Below, piece by piece: positions 10,826 to 18,089 of a stretch of DNA of 64,000 nt. Each line of letters begins with the position of its first letter. Position 1 is the stretch's first letter. The notes under the pieces are model-generated. The model was not told the origin of the DNA. It was given only the letters and a program-made list of their open reading frames with translations, and ran no database searches. Source of the DNA: Chryseobacterium aurantiacum (GTDB lineage: Bacteria; Bacteroidota; Bacteroidia; Flavobacteriales; Weeksellaceae). The stretch is from positions 496,001-560,000 of the forward strand of contig NZ_PXUE01000001.1 in assembly GCF_003020585.1 (NCBI RefSeq). Reading direction: 5' to 3'. The position numbers and the translations under genes are program-made.

Positions 10826-10896
10826 CCCAAAAGGATAGTAATCATTGGCATCTGTTATTTCAAGGGTACCCGCGCTCTTTTTCCCGAAACTTGTTT

Positions 10897-10927
10897 AAAA
10901 ATTAGGGCATTGAAATCAATACCCTAA
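10897..10927 (-). terminator. Terminator after the cassette B unit
   Basis: On the minus strand a 12-bp stem (TTAGGG... with one G·T) at 10927–10902 with 2-nt loop is followed by a T run. It separates the two orphan cassettes. Confidence 0.75.
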
Positions 10928-11005
10928 TTATTTATAACATTTCATTAACTTCGAAAGGATAAAAAGTATAAACTTTTCACTCTAAAAATATAGTAACTCC
11001 GGTAT

Positions 11006-11443
11006 TTATTTTATAATTTCTCCGTTAAGATTAAATCTTATATTGAAAACATTTTCTCGAATATTAATGACTTTTTTAATATTCTCTTCGGTTCCCAACT
11101 TTTTTAATACGTTTTCTCCTTTTTCAGCAAATGAAAAATATTCATCTGAATAAAAATAAAGAGGTACTAACTTTCCATTTAAAAACACAGCTCTATTACT
11201 ATATTCTATCCAAAAATTTTCTGTTGAGTTCGAAAGATTATTCAAATAGATAGTATATATATCTTTATTTTCTTTGTCTAAAACCATATAAACCTTTTTA
11301 TCCTCTCCCATCTTTTGTACCTCATGATTAAGGATTTTAGTGACGGAAGATGGTAAAAAATATATTATATCCGAGTTTGATTTTTGTGAATAGCAACTAA
11401 CCAAACAAAAATTTAAAACTAATATTAATAAATTCTTTTTCAG
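11006..11443 (-). CDS. Lipoprotein, candidate immunity protein for orphan cassette B (probable CTG start)
   Basis: The soluble part begins [21 protein letters not shown]; the frame has no ATG or GTG near its start. Reading back from the TTG at 11404, the frame encodes a full lipoprotein signal, [16 protein letters not shown], beginning at CTG 11443. This CTG overlaps the TGA stop of cassette B (CTGA, 4-nt overlap), the same geometry as the ATGA overlap between the full-length Rhs and its lipoprotein. I therefore take CTG as the start or as a mutated ATG; a TTG start at 11404 would lose the signal. The mature domain of about 130 residues is not recognised. A periplasm-facing lipoprotein directly after a toxin tip is a plausible immunity protein. 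Confidence 0.6.
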   Translation of the reverse strand: MKKNLLILVLNFCLVSCYSQKSNSDIIYFLPSSVTKILNHEVQKMGEDKKVYMVLDKENKDIYTIYLNNLSNSTENFWIEYSNRAVFLNGKLVPLYFYSDEYFSFAEKGENVLKKLGTEENIKKVINIRENVFNIRFNLNGEIIK

Positions 11444-12291
11444 TATGGAGTTTTTTGTTTATTAACAAATTGATTTAGTGATTCTTGACCAATATTATTC
11501 GTATTCGTAGTACCAACATTATTGGTTTGTGTACCATTTGGCATAACTCTATGTATAGAGTTACCATTTGTTTGAACGCCAGTATAAGAATCTACTGCAT
11601 AAACTGGAATGTTAAATCCTGTGGAAGGACTTGAAGTGCTTTTATCTAAATCCGATGTACCAGGTACATTTTTAAGATTAGGATCTTGAGTAGTGTTATG
11701 TGTATGTACTTGAGCTGTTGGAAGCAATTTAGTCCCCTCAAATGTTTGTTTTACTATATTTCCTGAAGCATCCACTCGTTGATCCATTGTTATTGTTGTT
11801 TTTCCATCGACTCCATCGGGACCTCTCACAGATGTGACTTGTGCGGTAGGTACATCACCTCTTGTAACTTCAATTCCAATAAACACTTGTCTTTCTTTTG
11901 TTTGATCAGCAATAGTTTCATTGTTTGCATTATTAATATCTGAATTTATCTGAGTATTATTTACAGTAACTACAGAGCTACTTGCTTGTAAAGCTGATGT
12001 AGCGGCTGCGGACATAGATCCTCCTTTTTCTTCAGTAATATTATTCCAATCGACCTTATTTATAATCCTAATATTTTTAGTACTAGCTCCATCACTTCCT
12101 AAATATTTACCACTAGCGTCAATATAATCATCTGGTGGTGTAGCAAACATTCCATCATAATCAACATACATAATTGGATTATCCCAAGCATAATTATATG
12201 GACTAAATCTTCTCATCTTCTCTGCCAAGGGATCCACAACTCCCCATCTTGCAATATCCGGCATATACATCCTTGCTCCATAGTCATACAT
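11440..12291 (-). CDS. Orphan Rhs C-terminal cassette B (JAMM-like toxin tip)
   Basis: Core remnant followed by a variable tip. From about 12331 the sequence encodes [20 protein letters not shown] and [11 protein letters not shown], nearly identical to the full-length Rhs; immediately upstream the match stops and an in-frame TAG appears, at the left edge of the mobile element. The ATG at 12291 is the core GMYDYG Met, not a real start. The tip from about residue 50 has a Ser/Asn-rich linker and then VHTHNT (His196, His198) with TSDLD (Ser213, Asp216), the HxH…SxxD pattern of JAMM/MPN-type zinc peptidases. No promoter is visible, so it is silent unless recombined with a full rhs gene. Partner: the overlapping lipoprotein. 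Confidence 0.75.
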   Translation of the reverse strand: MYDYGARMYMPDIARWGVVDPLAEKMRRFSPYNYAWDNPIMYVDYDGMFATPPDDYIDASGKYLGSDGASTKNIRIINKVDWNNITEEKGGSMSAAATSALQASSSVVTVNNTQINSDINNANNETIADQTKERQVFIGIEVTRGDVPTAQVTSVRGPDGVDGKTTITMDQRVDASGNIVKQTFEGTKLLPTAQVHTHNTTQDPNLKNVPGTSDLDKSTSSPSTGFNIPVYAVDSYTGVQTNGNSIHRVMPNGTQTNNVGTTNTNNIGQESLNQFVNKQKTPY

Positions 12292-12331
12292 CCCAGTTTC
12301 CTGAAGCTCCTTGCCATTGTACTTGTAGTTC

Positions 12332-13042
12332 TATATCTCCGCTCAACTTTTCAGGATTTGCCTACTCAACCTTTCTTCGTGCGACGGCTTGCCTGGTGAA
12401 CACTTCTCTGTCGCTTTTTCAAAAATACAGATTTATTCAACTGAAAAAGAAAAATTCCACTCAATTCAGAGTTCTACCCGCCAACTTTTTTATTTCAATT
12501 GAAAAAATAAATCTCTTTTCTAAAATTGTAGAAAATTTCTACTGTCGCTGTTGTTGTAGATGTGGACTTGTGGGTAAAATTGATGATGCTATTAGCCCCA
12601 GCTTTATCCACAAATCCACATCCTTTAACATACCTCCGGTTCAACGGCGATTCAGGGCGGATGGTGCATTTTTCCTTATTTCGGATGGTTGAAGCATTGG
12701 TGGAAAAGGTATTTTTCGGTGCCGGTTTTGGGATGGGAAGATTCGGGGGCGTTGGAAGCGGAGTTGCTATGCACGAAGCGTGAGGAAAGCATTTTACATA
12801 ATCCCAAATTATAGGCAAAGATGGTGCTGGTTTGCCTGTAACGAAGCTTCAGCGGAGTGGAAGGCAACGGTTTGCGGTGGCAATTTGCGTATAATTTCGA
12901 TTATGTAATTTGCTGTGGCATTAAAGCGTCGGACAAGCTTCGGGCGAGCGTTGGAGGAAAATGTCTTTTTTAGCTTTGGGGGCGGGATATTATTTAAAAT
13001 GCAAGCGTTGGACTTTGGTTCTTTTTCCTTTTTACTTGGCTC
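12332..13042. other. Non-coding left end of the mobile element
   Basis: 711 bp, richer in G+C than its surroundings, with overlapping short frames on both strands and no recognisable protein. It starts exactly where homology to the Rhs core ends and contains a 127-bp imperfect inverted repeat (12788–12914) and repeated GCGTYGG words (around 12926 and 12949). Likely holds recombination or transfer sites of the element. Confidence 0.45.
12788..12914. repeat. 127-bp fold-back (imperfect inverted repeat)
   Basis: The left arm TTACATAATC…AATTATAGGCAAA (from 12788) and the right arm ending at 12914, read in reverse complement, agree as AGCAnnTTACATAATC and AAATTATAnGCAAA. The ~65 bp between the arms contain further short complementary words (TTGCC / GGCAA). 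The architecture is that of a cruciform-forming recombination site, similar in outline to integron attC sites, but the canonical attC core is not obvious. Confidence 0.45.
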
Positions 13043-13906
13043 TTATTTTATCGGATGGAACTGATTAATCGCTGTTTGCAACGCATTGATTCCGGTTTCT
13101 TTATATTTCTCGGTTGTGTCTGCGTGTTTGTGTCCTGCAAAATATTGAACTTTTCTAAGGTTTTCTCCGTTGTCTAATTTTAATTTAATTATGCTTTGTC
13201 TTATTCTTGTGGAAGTCAATCGTTTTGTAAACTTGTTCTGATAAGTTGATACCAAATAATTGATATCGTCTTTTGTGGTTTTTGTTCCTAATTTTCCTAA
13301 TAAAAAGTAGTTTTCCGGTTCGGTTCTGAACGTTACTAATTTTGCTCTTTCTTCCTGTAAATACTGATAAAATAATAGGATTTGTTCGGCTTTTAAATTC
13401 AATATCCTTTCGTTGGTAATTCCTGTTTTTTGGATTCTTATTTTTGCTTCTTTCAAATCAATGTCTTCAACTTTTAATCTTTCAATATCTCCGACTAATA
13501 ACGCTTGATTGACGAGTAAACTTATGATAATCTGATTCCTTTTTGTAAGTATTGGATAGCGTTCTTCTCTTGGTTCTAAAAGCTGTTGTAATTCCTTTTC
13601 TGTGAGCAGTTCCTGTAATTGTATAGGATTTTCTTTTCCGTCTTTTATTCTTATGGGTTTCGCAGGATTATGCTTTACTTTTCCTGTTTCCTGTAGGTAT
13701 TCAAAATATTTTTTTATCGCCTGTAAAATCTTGTGTACGCTTTGCGGGCAATTGGTTTTTCTGACCAGTTCTATATAATCCATAATATTCTGATGGCTTA
13801 TTTTCTCCGGATTTTTATAATGTCTTTTGAACTTTTCTATTTCATACAAATATCCTTGTGCAGAGCTTTCTGATAAATGATTTTCTAAATATTCTCTGAT
13901 TTCCAT
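13043..13906 (-). CDS. Tyrosine recombinase-fold protein with degenerate catalytic set
   Basis: 287 residues with an N-terminal SAM-like core-binding domain (about 1–90) and a C-terminal catalytic-fold domain. Compared with its neighbour, the usual first Arg position reads ALLVGDIERL (no Arg), and the HxxR box reads TSTRIRQS, so the His is lost although an Arg remains. The GHKHADTTEKY segment retains the late His and the candidate nucleophile Tyr. It therefore looks like a tyrosine recombinase that lost part of its active site, perhaps acting as the non-cleaving partner of the upstream recombinase. It overlaps that gene by 22 bp, implying coupled translation and a functional pair. Second gene of the pair; downstream is the non-coding element end. 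Confidence 0.85.
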   Translation of the reverse strand: MEIREYLENHLSESSAQGYLYEIEKFKRHYKNPEKISHQNIMDYIELVRKTNCPQSVHKILQAIKKYFEYLQETGKVKHNPAKPIRIKDGKENPIQLQELLTEKELQQLLEPREERYPILTKRNQIIISLLVNQALLVGDIERLKVEDIDLKEAKIRIQKTGITNERILNLKAEQILLFYQYLQEERAKLVTFRTEPENYFLLGKLGTKTTKDDINYLVSTYQNKFTKRLTSTRIRQSIIKLKLDNGENLRKVQYFAGHKHADTTEKYKETGINALQTAINQFHPIK

Positions 13907-14700
13907 TTGCCTTTTATTCTTGTATAGATTTGGGTTGTTCCTAAATACTCATGTCCTAAAAAATCCCTTACTTTTTCAAGCTCCATTCCTTTTTCCAATA
14001 ACTGTGTAGCAATCGTATGTCGCAAACAATGTAATGTAAATCCCTGTCCGTATAATCCTGTTTTTTTGAGTAGGTATTTGAACTCTATATAGATTCTTTC
14101 CGGCGTAATGTTGAGTAAATTTTCTTTTCCTGCAGATGAAAAAATAAAATCCTTAATATCTCTCTGAACCTGTTTTGTAAATGGGATTACTCTTCGTTTC
14201 CTACCTTTTCCTTTTTTGATGTATAGCAAACAATTTTCTAAATCTATATCTTTAATATTCAGTTCTGTTGCTTCTGTTCTTCTGAGTCCGCACGCATAAC
14301 ACAGGTGTAATATTATCGTTTGTAATTCGCTACTTTTATTGTATAATTTTCTGATTTCTTCGTCTGTAAATACTTTTCTTTCTTCGTATTTCGGGGGTTT
14401 TATTTTCAGTTGGTAAGGACTCAATTTTATTTCTCCGGTTCTTTGGAGATACTCAAAATATAATCGTACTGCACGCATTATTCCTGCTATTCCGCTTTGG
14501 CTTAGGTTCTCTTTGGTTACTCTGCTTTTGGTGGCTTTAAGGATAGAATGATAGTTTAAAATATCAATCGTTTTTATTTCTTCTTTTGGTTTCTTACAAT
14601 GATTCAAAAATCTTTCAGCCACTTTTGGATAAGAGTTTACAACGGTTTTGCAATACCCTAAATTCTGTAATTCTTTTCTGAATAAATAAATGTCTTCCAT
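13885..14700 (-). CDS. Tyrosine recombinase/integrase (canonical XerC/D type)
   Basis: 271 residues with the complete catalytic set: Arg in ACGLRRTEATEL, HCLRH box, GHEYLGTTQIY with the late His and nucleophile Tyr. N-terminal SAM-like DNA-binding domain spans about 1–95. It should cleave and rejoin DNA via a 3'-phosphotyrosine and is the likely integrase of this element. Length and layout are like XerC/XerD. It overlaps the downstream degenerate recombinase by 22 bp and follows the primase gene after 108 bp on the same strand, so the three may be one transcript. Whether it also acts on the neighbouring Rhs cassettes is open. Confidence 0.93.
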   Translation of the reverse strand: MEDIYLFRKELQNLGYCKTVVNSYPKVAERFLNHCKKPKEEIKTIDILNYHSILKATKSRVTKENLSQSGIAGIMRAVRLYFEYLQRTGEIKLSPYQLKIKPPKYEERKVFTDEEIRKLYNKSSELQTIILHLCYACGLRRTEATELNIKDIDLENCLLYIKKGKGRKRRVIPFTKQVQRDIKDFIFSSAGKENLLNITPERIYIEFKYLLKKTGLYGQGFTLHCLRHTIATQLLEKGMELEKVRDFLGHEYLGTTQIYTRIKGKWKSENI

Positions 14701-14808
14701 ATCTATGACCGTTTTGCTTACTCAATATTTTCTGTTTTTCCGAACGCTAACAAACTTTTCTTTATTCATCGGACTTTTTCAATATTCTAATGTTCGTTTT
14801 GCTTCCGT

Positions 14809-17184
14809 TTAGTGTTCAGTAGCGTTCGCTTTTAGTTTTCCTAATTGTTTTACAAATTCTTCCTTTAAATCTTTTCTAACCCGCTGTATATTATCACTGT
14901 AAGAGATTTTATACTTAAATCCTTTATTGGCAAAGCCAATCTGTTTTAAATATTCCAGCCTTACTAAATCGTTCAGATAGAACTGTAATTGTGTCTTCTT
15001 AAATCCTGTAACCTCCATTGCATCAAACCTTGTAAAGCTCTCTTCCTTAAAGGCTTTCTTTAGCTTTTCAAAAAACTGTCTCAGGCTTCCGTCCAGCTCG
15101 TCAATCTTTAAAATAATGCTCTCGAATAATATTTCTACGGCAGTCTCAATATCTTCTATTTCTGTAACTAAAAAGCCGTTTTTAACTTCTCTTTGGAACT
15201 GATGGATTAATGTGATCTGCTTAATGATACTTTGGAACATTTCATTTAAACGCCTTTTATTCTTTACATTATTTGGTAACTGTATCTGTGTTGCAAAAGG
15301 ATTTATAACCTCGTAATGCTTTAAATTTCTTACCAACTTTTGTATAAAACTGATTGCTTTTTCCTGTATGTTTCGGTCGATTTCTCCTGCATTTCTGCGG
15401 TTCTGGTAGGATATTATTTTCTCGGTCTGTTCCTCGCTTTCATTAATGGCTACAATAAAACTGCGGTTCATATTGTCCTCATACAATTCTCCTTTAGTGG
15501 TTGCCGATAAACTGCTGAATTGTCCTTTAACAACTTTATGGGAAGATTTATTGTTTCCTTTTCTATCCTTAATGGTAACGGAACTTCTTAATACCTGGTT
15601 GGAGATAAATTCTCTTAGGGCATATAATGCATCTTCTTTTAATCCGTCCAGATCTTCGATGATAATTATCTTTTGGAATAAATCAAATTCTCCCCAATTG
15701 TATAAACTTGATTCTGTAATTCTTGTAAATCTCAACACGTCTTCCTGTGGCATTAAATCCGCAATCCTGCTTATTATGTGGGTTTTCCCACTTCCAGAAC
15801 TTCCCTGGACAATACCATGTAAAGGACTTCTATTTAGATAACTGATCGTGATTAAGAATAATAGCAGCCTGGACTGCTCTTCACCGATAATCCCGGATTT
15901 TTCTATCAGTTGATTAAGGTTCTGAAGTAAGTTTTTTTGTTGTAAAAAGTCTATGCTATTTTTCGGGGGTATTTCTGGGGGGATATTGCCTTTTTCCTTT
16001 GTAAAATCAACACTTGTGGTAGCCTTACTAAGACTTGAACCTTTATTCTCGTGGAACTGGTGTTTGAGACCAGTTCCGCTTTTCGTGTCGTTGGAGGGAT
16101 TCGAACCCTCGTCCGATTTATTTTTTTCAGATGAAAGAAAAACATCCTTTCTCTTCTTTAATAATTCTGTAAATATTGTCTCATCGTGCAGTTGCAGGGT
16201 TTCATTTACATCATTATTCGGCACTTCAACTACGCTCAGTGTCACATTGTTACATTGTCCCATTATTAGATTGCTACATTTGATAACCGCTTTTTTTCCT
16301 GCTTCATCATTGTCAAAACAAAATATTATCTCATCTAAATCCTTGAGTTCCTTTATAGCTTTTAAAATCTCTTCATTCAATCCATTCGTCCCGAAGCAAC
16401 TTATCAGACTGTAATTGTCCCTGATTTCCTTTATCTGGAGTAAACTCGCACAATCGATGATAGCTTCCGTCAATATCAGTTTTTTGGTGTCTGATTTCGG
16501 ATAACCAGGATAAATTCCTTTTCGGCCTTTCAGATAATAATGCTTGTGTTTATCGTCATTCAGCGTGCTTCTAAAATAAAGTCCTGTAATTTCATTTTTC
16601 CGGTTTCTGAGCGCAAAACAGATACAACATTTCCCAAAAACCTGATATGCTTTTTCTTTGGTTCTGTTATTTATTAATCCTTTGTCTAAAAGCAATCCTG
16701 TTTCTAAAGCTTGTTTCAATAATTCTTCCGTTTTCCTTTCTCCGTGGTGGAACTGTCCCGAGTTATAGCCGATTTCTAAAAGGCTGTTGTCTAAATTTCT
16801 TTTCTCTAAATATCCCTTTGCAGGTTTGCTGTTGCTGATGGCATTCCTAAAATATTGGAACATATTATTTAAAAAGTCCGTATCGGACAGACGATTATTT
16901 TTTCTCGTCTCCGGATTTATAATTTCCTGTGCTTTCTTTATCGCTTCATGCTTGGATAAACTTTCTTTATGCATTATAAAATCTATCACATCCATACTTT
17001 TGCCGTGGGTTTTGCAATTGGAACTAAAGCAATATGCTGTCTGCGTTTTGTAATAAATCTGCATTGACGGTGTTTTGTCCTCGTGGAACGGACAGCACAT
17101 TTTAGCGTTCTTATCAGGTTTTAGACCGTAATAATGCAGAACATTGGAGATTGTGAGCAGAGATTTTATTTTGGGGATTTCCAT
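14809..17184 (-). CDS. Primase-helicase (CHC2 zinc finger, Toprim, AAA-type ATPase)
   Basis: 791 residues combining DNA primase and helicase-like parts, as in replication proteins of phages and integrative elements. Zinc finger: CPFH (Cys31, His34) with Cys52 and Cys57. Toprim-type domain: LILTEAIIDC, then IIFCFDNDEAGKKA with the DxD metal-binding pair near residue 293. A linker (about 345–410) follows, then an ATPase domain with Walker A GSSGSGKTH and Walker B IIIIEDLDG. The C-terminus resembles a winged-helix region. The linker DNA contains tRNA-like sequence (see 16053–16110). A promoter with TTTG-N19-TATCTTAG lies just upstream (17258–17228). Probably primes and unwinds the excised element during its replication. 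Confidence 0.85.
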   Translation of the reverse strand: MEIPKIKSLLTISNVLHYYGLKPDKNAKMCCPFHEDKTPSMQIYYKTQTAYCFSSNCKTHGKSMDVIDFIMHKESLSKHEAIKKAQEIINPETRKNNRLSDTDFLNNMFQYFRNAISNSKPAKGYLEKRNLDNSLLEIGYNSGQFHHGERKTEELLKQALETGLLLDKGLINNRTKEKAYQVFGKCCICFALRNRKNEITGLYFRSTLNDDKHKHYYLKGRKGIYPGYPKSDTKKLILTEAIIDCASLLQIKEIRDNYSLISCFGTNGLNEEILKAIKELKDLDEIIFCFDNDEAGKKAVIKCSNLIMGQCNNVTLSVVEVPNNDVNETLQLHDETIFTELLKKRKDVFLSSEKNKSDEGSNPSNDTKSGTGLKHQFHENKGSSLSKATTSVDFTKEKGNIPPEIPPKNSIDFLQQKNLLQNLNQLIEKSGIIGEEQSRLLLFLITISYLNRSPLHGIVQGSSGSGKTHIISRIADLMPQEDVLRFTRITESSLYNWGEFDLFQKIIIIEDLDGLKEDALYALREFISNQVLRSSVTIKDRKGNNKSSHKVVKGQFSSLSATTKGELYEDNMNRSFIVAINESEEQTEKIISYQNRRNAGEIDRNIQEKAISFIQKLVRNLKHYEVINPFATQIQLPNNVKNKRRLNEMFQSIIKQITLIHQFQREVKNGFLVTEIEDIETAVEILFESIILKIDELDGSLRQFFEKLKKAFKEESFTRFDAMEVTGFKKTQLQFYLNDLVRLEYLKQIGFANKGFKYKISYSDNIQRVRKDLKEEFVKQLGKLKANATEH
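16053..16110 (-). other. tRNA-like sequence inside the primase linker
   Basis: On the minus strand, 16110–16094 is a perfect T-arm (GAGGG / CCCTC around TTCGAAT), encoding the peptide EGSNPSND that is typical of translated tRNA genes. 16077–16053 is a perfect 9-bp stem (GGAACTGGT / ACCAGTTCC) with 7-nt loop CTCAAAC, laid out like an anticodon arm with CAA (Leu). Just after it comes a GGTTCAAGTC T-loop-like word. No complete cloverleaf could be drawn, so this is a remnant, not a tRNA gene. Confidence 0.4.
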
Positions 17185-17227
17185 AGGATAAAAAAGTTTA
17201 AAATATTTTTTGACAACTATTTCGGTG

Positions 17228-17258
17228 CTAAGATACCATTTTAGTTTTATTTTGCAAA
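17228..17258 (-). promoter_or_regulatory. Promoter of the primase/recombinase unit
   Basis: Minus strand TTTG (17258–17255) and TATCTTAG (17235–17228) are separated by 19 bp, close to TTTG-N19-TAnnTTTG. It lies 44 bp upstream of the primase ATG. Confidence 0.5.
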
Positions 17259-17317
17259 CTTTTTTAGTTTTTAAGAACCAATTTTGTTTTCATATATTTA
17301 CATTTCAATAGTAAACA

Positions 17318-17332
17318 AGGTTTTTTAAACCT
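17318..17332. promoter_or_regulatory. Candidate XRE operator
   Basis: AGGTTT-TTT-AAACCT is a perfect inverted repeat 16 bp before the XRE gene, in the region shared by the divergent XRE and primase genes. Its position suits autoregulation, with control of the element's genes. Confidence 0.4.
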
Positions 17333-17348
17333 ATAAAGTTTCTTTATT

Positions 17349-17675
17349 ATGAATTTCGGAAGTATAGTTTCAGAGCTTAGAAAACAAAAAGGGATTTCTC
17401 AAACCGACTTAGCCAGTCTGTTAGGAATACATAAAAACGTGTTGGGAAGATACGAGAGGAACGAAGTTTTCCCCTCGATAGATATCGCTCGTAAGATTGC
17501 AGATATTTTAGACGTATCTTTAGATTATCTTACCGGAAAAGAAGACGTGCAGATTGATAAAAATATAAGTAGTCGTATTTTAGAGGTTTCAAAATTTGAA
17601 GCTGAAGACCGCAATCATATCTTCTCTGTCATTGACGCTTTTATTGCAAAAAGAAAAATTCAATCTATTTTATAA
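17349..17675 (+). CDS. XRE-family transcriptional regulator of the mobile element
   Basis: 108 residues. Residues 5–65 form a Cro/cI-type helix-turn-helix: IVSELRKQKGISQTDLASLL, GIHKNVLGRYERNEVFPS, ARKIADILDVSLDYLTG. The C-terminal 40 residues form a short helical tail with no recognised domain, probably for dimerisation. It is the only plus-strand gene in this region and is divergent from the primase/recombinase genes, the usual arrangement for a phage- or ICE-type repressor. A perfect inverted repeat (17318–17332) just upstream is a candidate operator. It ends inside a bidirectional terminator shared with the Rhs immunity gene. Confidence 0.88.
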   Translation: MNFGSIVSELRKQKGISQTDLASLLGIHKNVLGRYERNEVFPSIDIARKIADILDVSLDYLTGKEDVQIDKNISSRILEVSKFEAEDRNHIFSVIDAFIAKRKIQSIL

Positions 17676-17710
17676 AACAAAACCCCTCGCTATTGCGAGG
17701 GGTTTTGTTT
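17675..17710. terminator. Bidirectional terminator between XRE gene and Rhs immunity gene
   Basis: A perfect 16-bp stem (AAACAAAACCCCTCGC and its complement) with loop TATT, flanked by A- and T-rich sequence, separates convergent genes. It may mark the right end of the mobile element. Confidence 0.85.
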
Positions 17711-18089
17711 ATTTTCTTTTTAAAATTATACTATTATTTAATTCTAGTTTATCCTTATTTTTTATTTTTATTTTAAAATCTCGCTGATTCATATAAGCAT
17801 TTGACAGTTTATCTGTTATACTTTCAATATCTGAACATTTCAAAAGTAAAAGACCATCTTTCAGCTCCCAATAACCATCACATCTTGGTGAAGCATCTTG
17901 AAAACGCTGAAACATACTAAATCTATTTCCTCTTTCAAGTTTAAGAGTATATTCGTAGCCTAATGCATTTCTCGCTGATGCTTTATTATTGTAAAAAACG
18001 CCAATAATACTATTTTCATCTACTTGTTGAGCAGAAGCACAGGAAATACATAATATACACAAAATAAAATATCCTATTATCTTTATCAT
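17709..18089 (-). CDS. Lipoprotein, candidate immunity protein of the full-length Rhs toxin
   Basis: 126 residues with a lipoprotein signal (MIKIIGYFILCILCISC, lipidated Cys17) and a mature domain of about 110 residues: a WELKDGLLLLKC strand pattern suggests a small beta-rich fold. Family not recognised. Its ATG overlaps the TGA of the Rhs gene by 4 nt, so the two are translationally coupled. In rhs loci the gene directly after the toxin tip encodes the cognate immunity protein; a lipoprotein would protect the periplasmic side of the envelope, which fits an exported metallopeptidase toxin. Position is the only evidence for function. Confidence 0.6.
   Translation of the reverse strand: MIKIIGYFILCILCISCASAQQVDENSIIGVFYNNKASARNALGYEYTLKLERGNRFSMFQRFQDASPRCDGYWELKDGLLLLKCSDIESITDKLSNAYMNQRDFKIKIKNKDKLELNNSIILKRK

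Larger units (their letters stand above)
12332..17675. mobile_element. Integrated element with paired tyrosine recombinases and primase-helicase
   Basis: The segment between the truncated Rhs core of cassette B and the terminator after the XRE gene carries a consistent mobile gene set: two overlapping tyrosine recombinases, a CHC2/Toprim/ATPase primase-helicase and a divergent XRE regulator, plus a 0.7 kb non-coding end with a large inverted repeat. It interrupts an otherwise continuous minus-strand array of Rhs toxin and immunity genes. No mobilisation relaxase, cargo or resistance gene is present, so it is a minimal integrative element or a remnant. Exact ends and target repeats were not resolved; the left end is placed where Rhs homology stops. 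Confidence 0.6.

Noticed and set aside
12249..12867. Several overlapping 60–150-codon frames on both strands in the element end
   Set aside because: They overlap each other in four frames within a structured non-coding stretch and show no domain or normal codon use.
12332..13042. Integron attC site
   Set aside because: Fold-back structure is attC-like, but the canonical GTTRRRY/RYYYAAC cores and a dedicated integron integrase are not seen.
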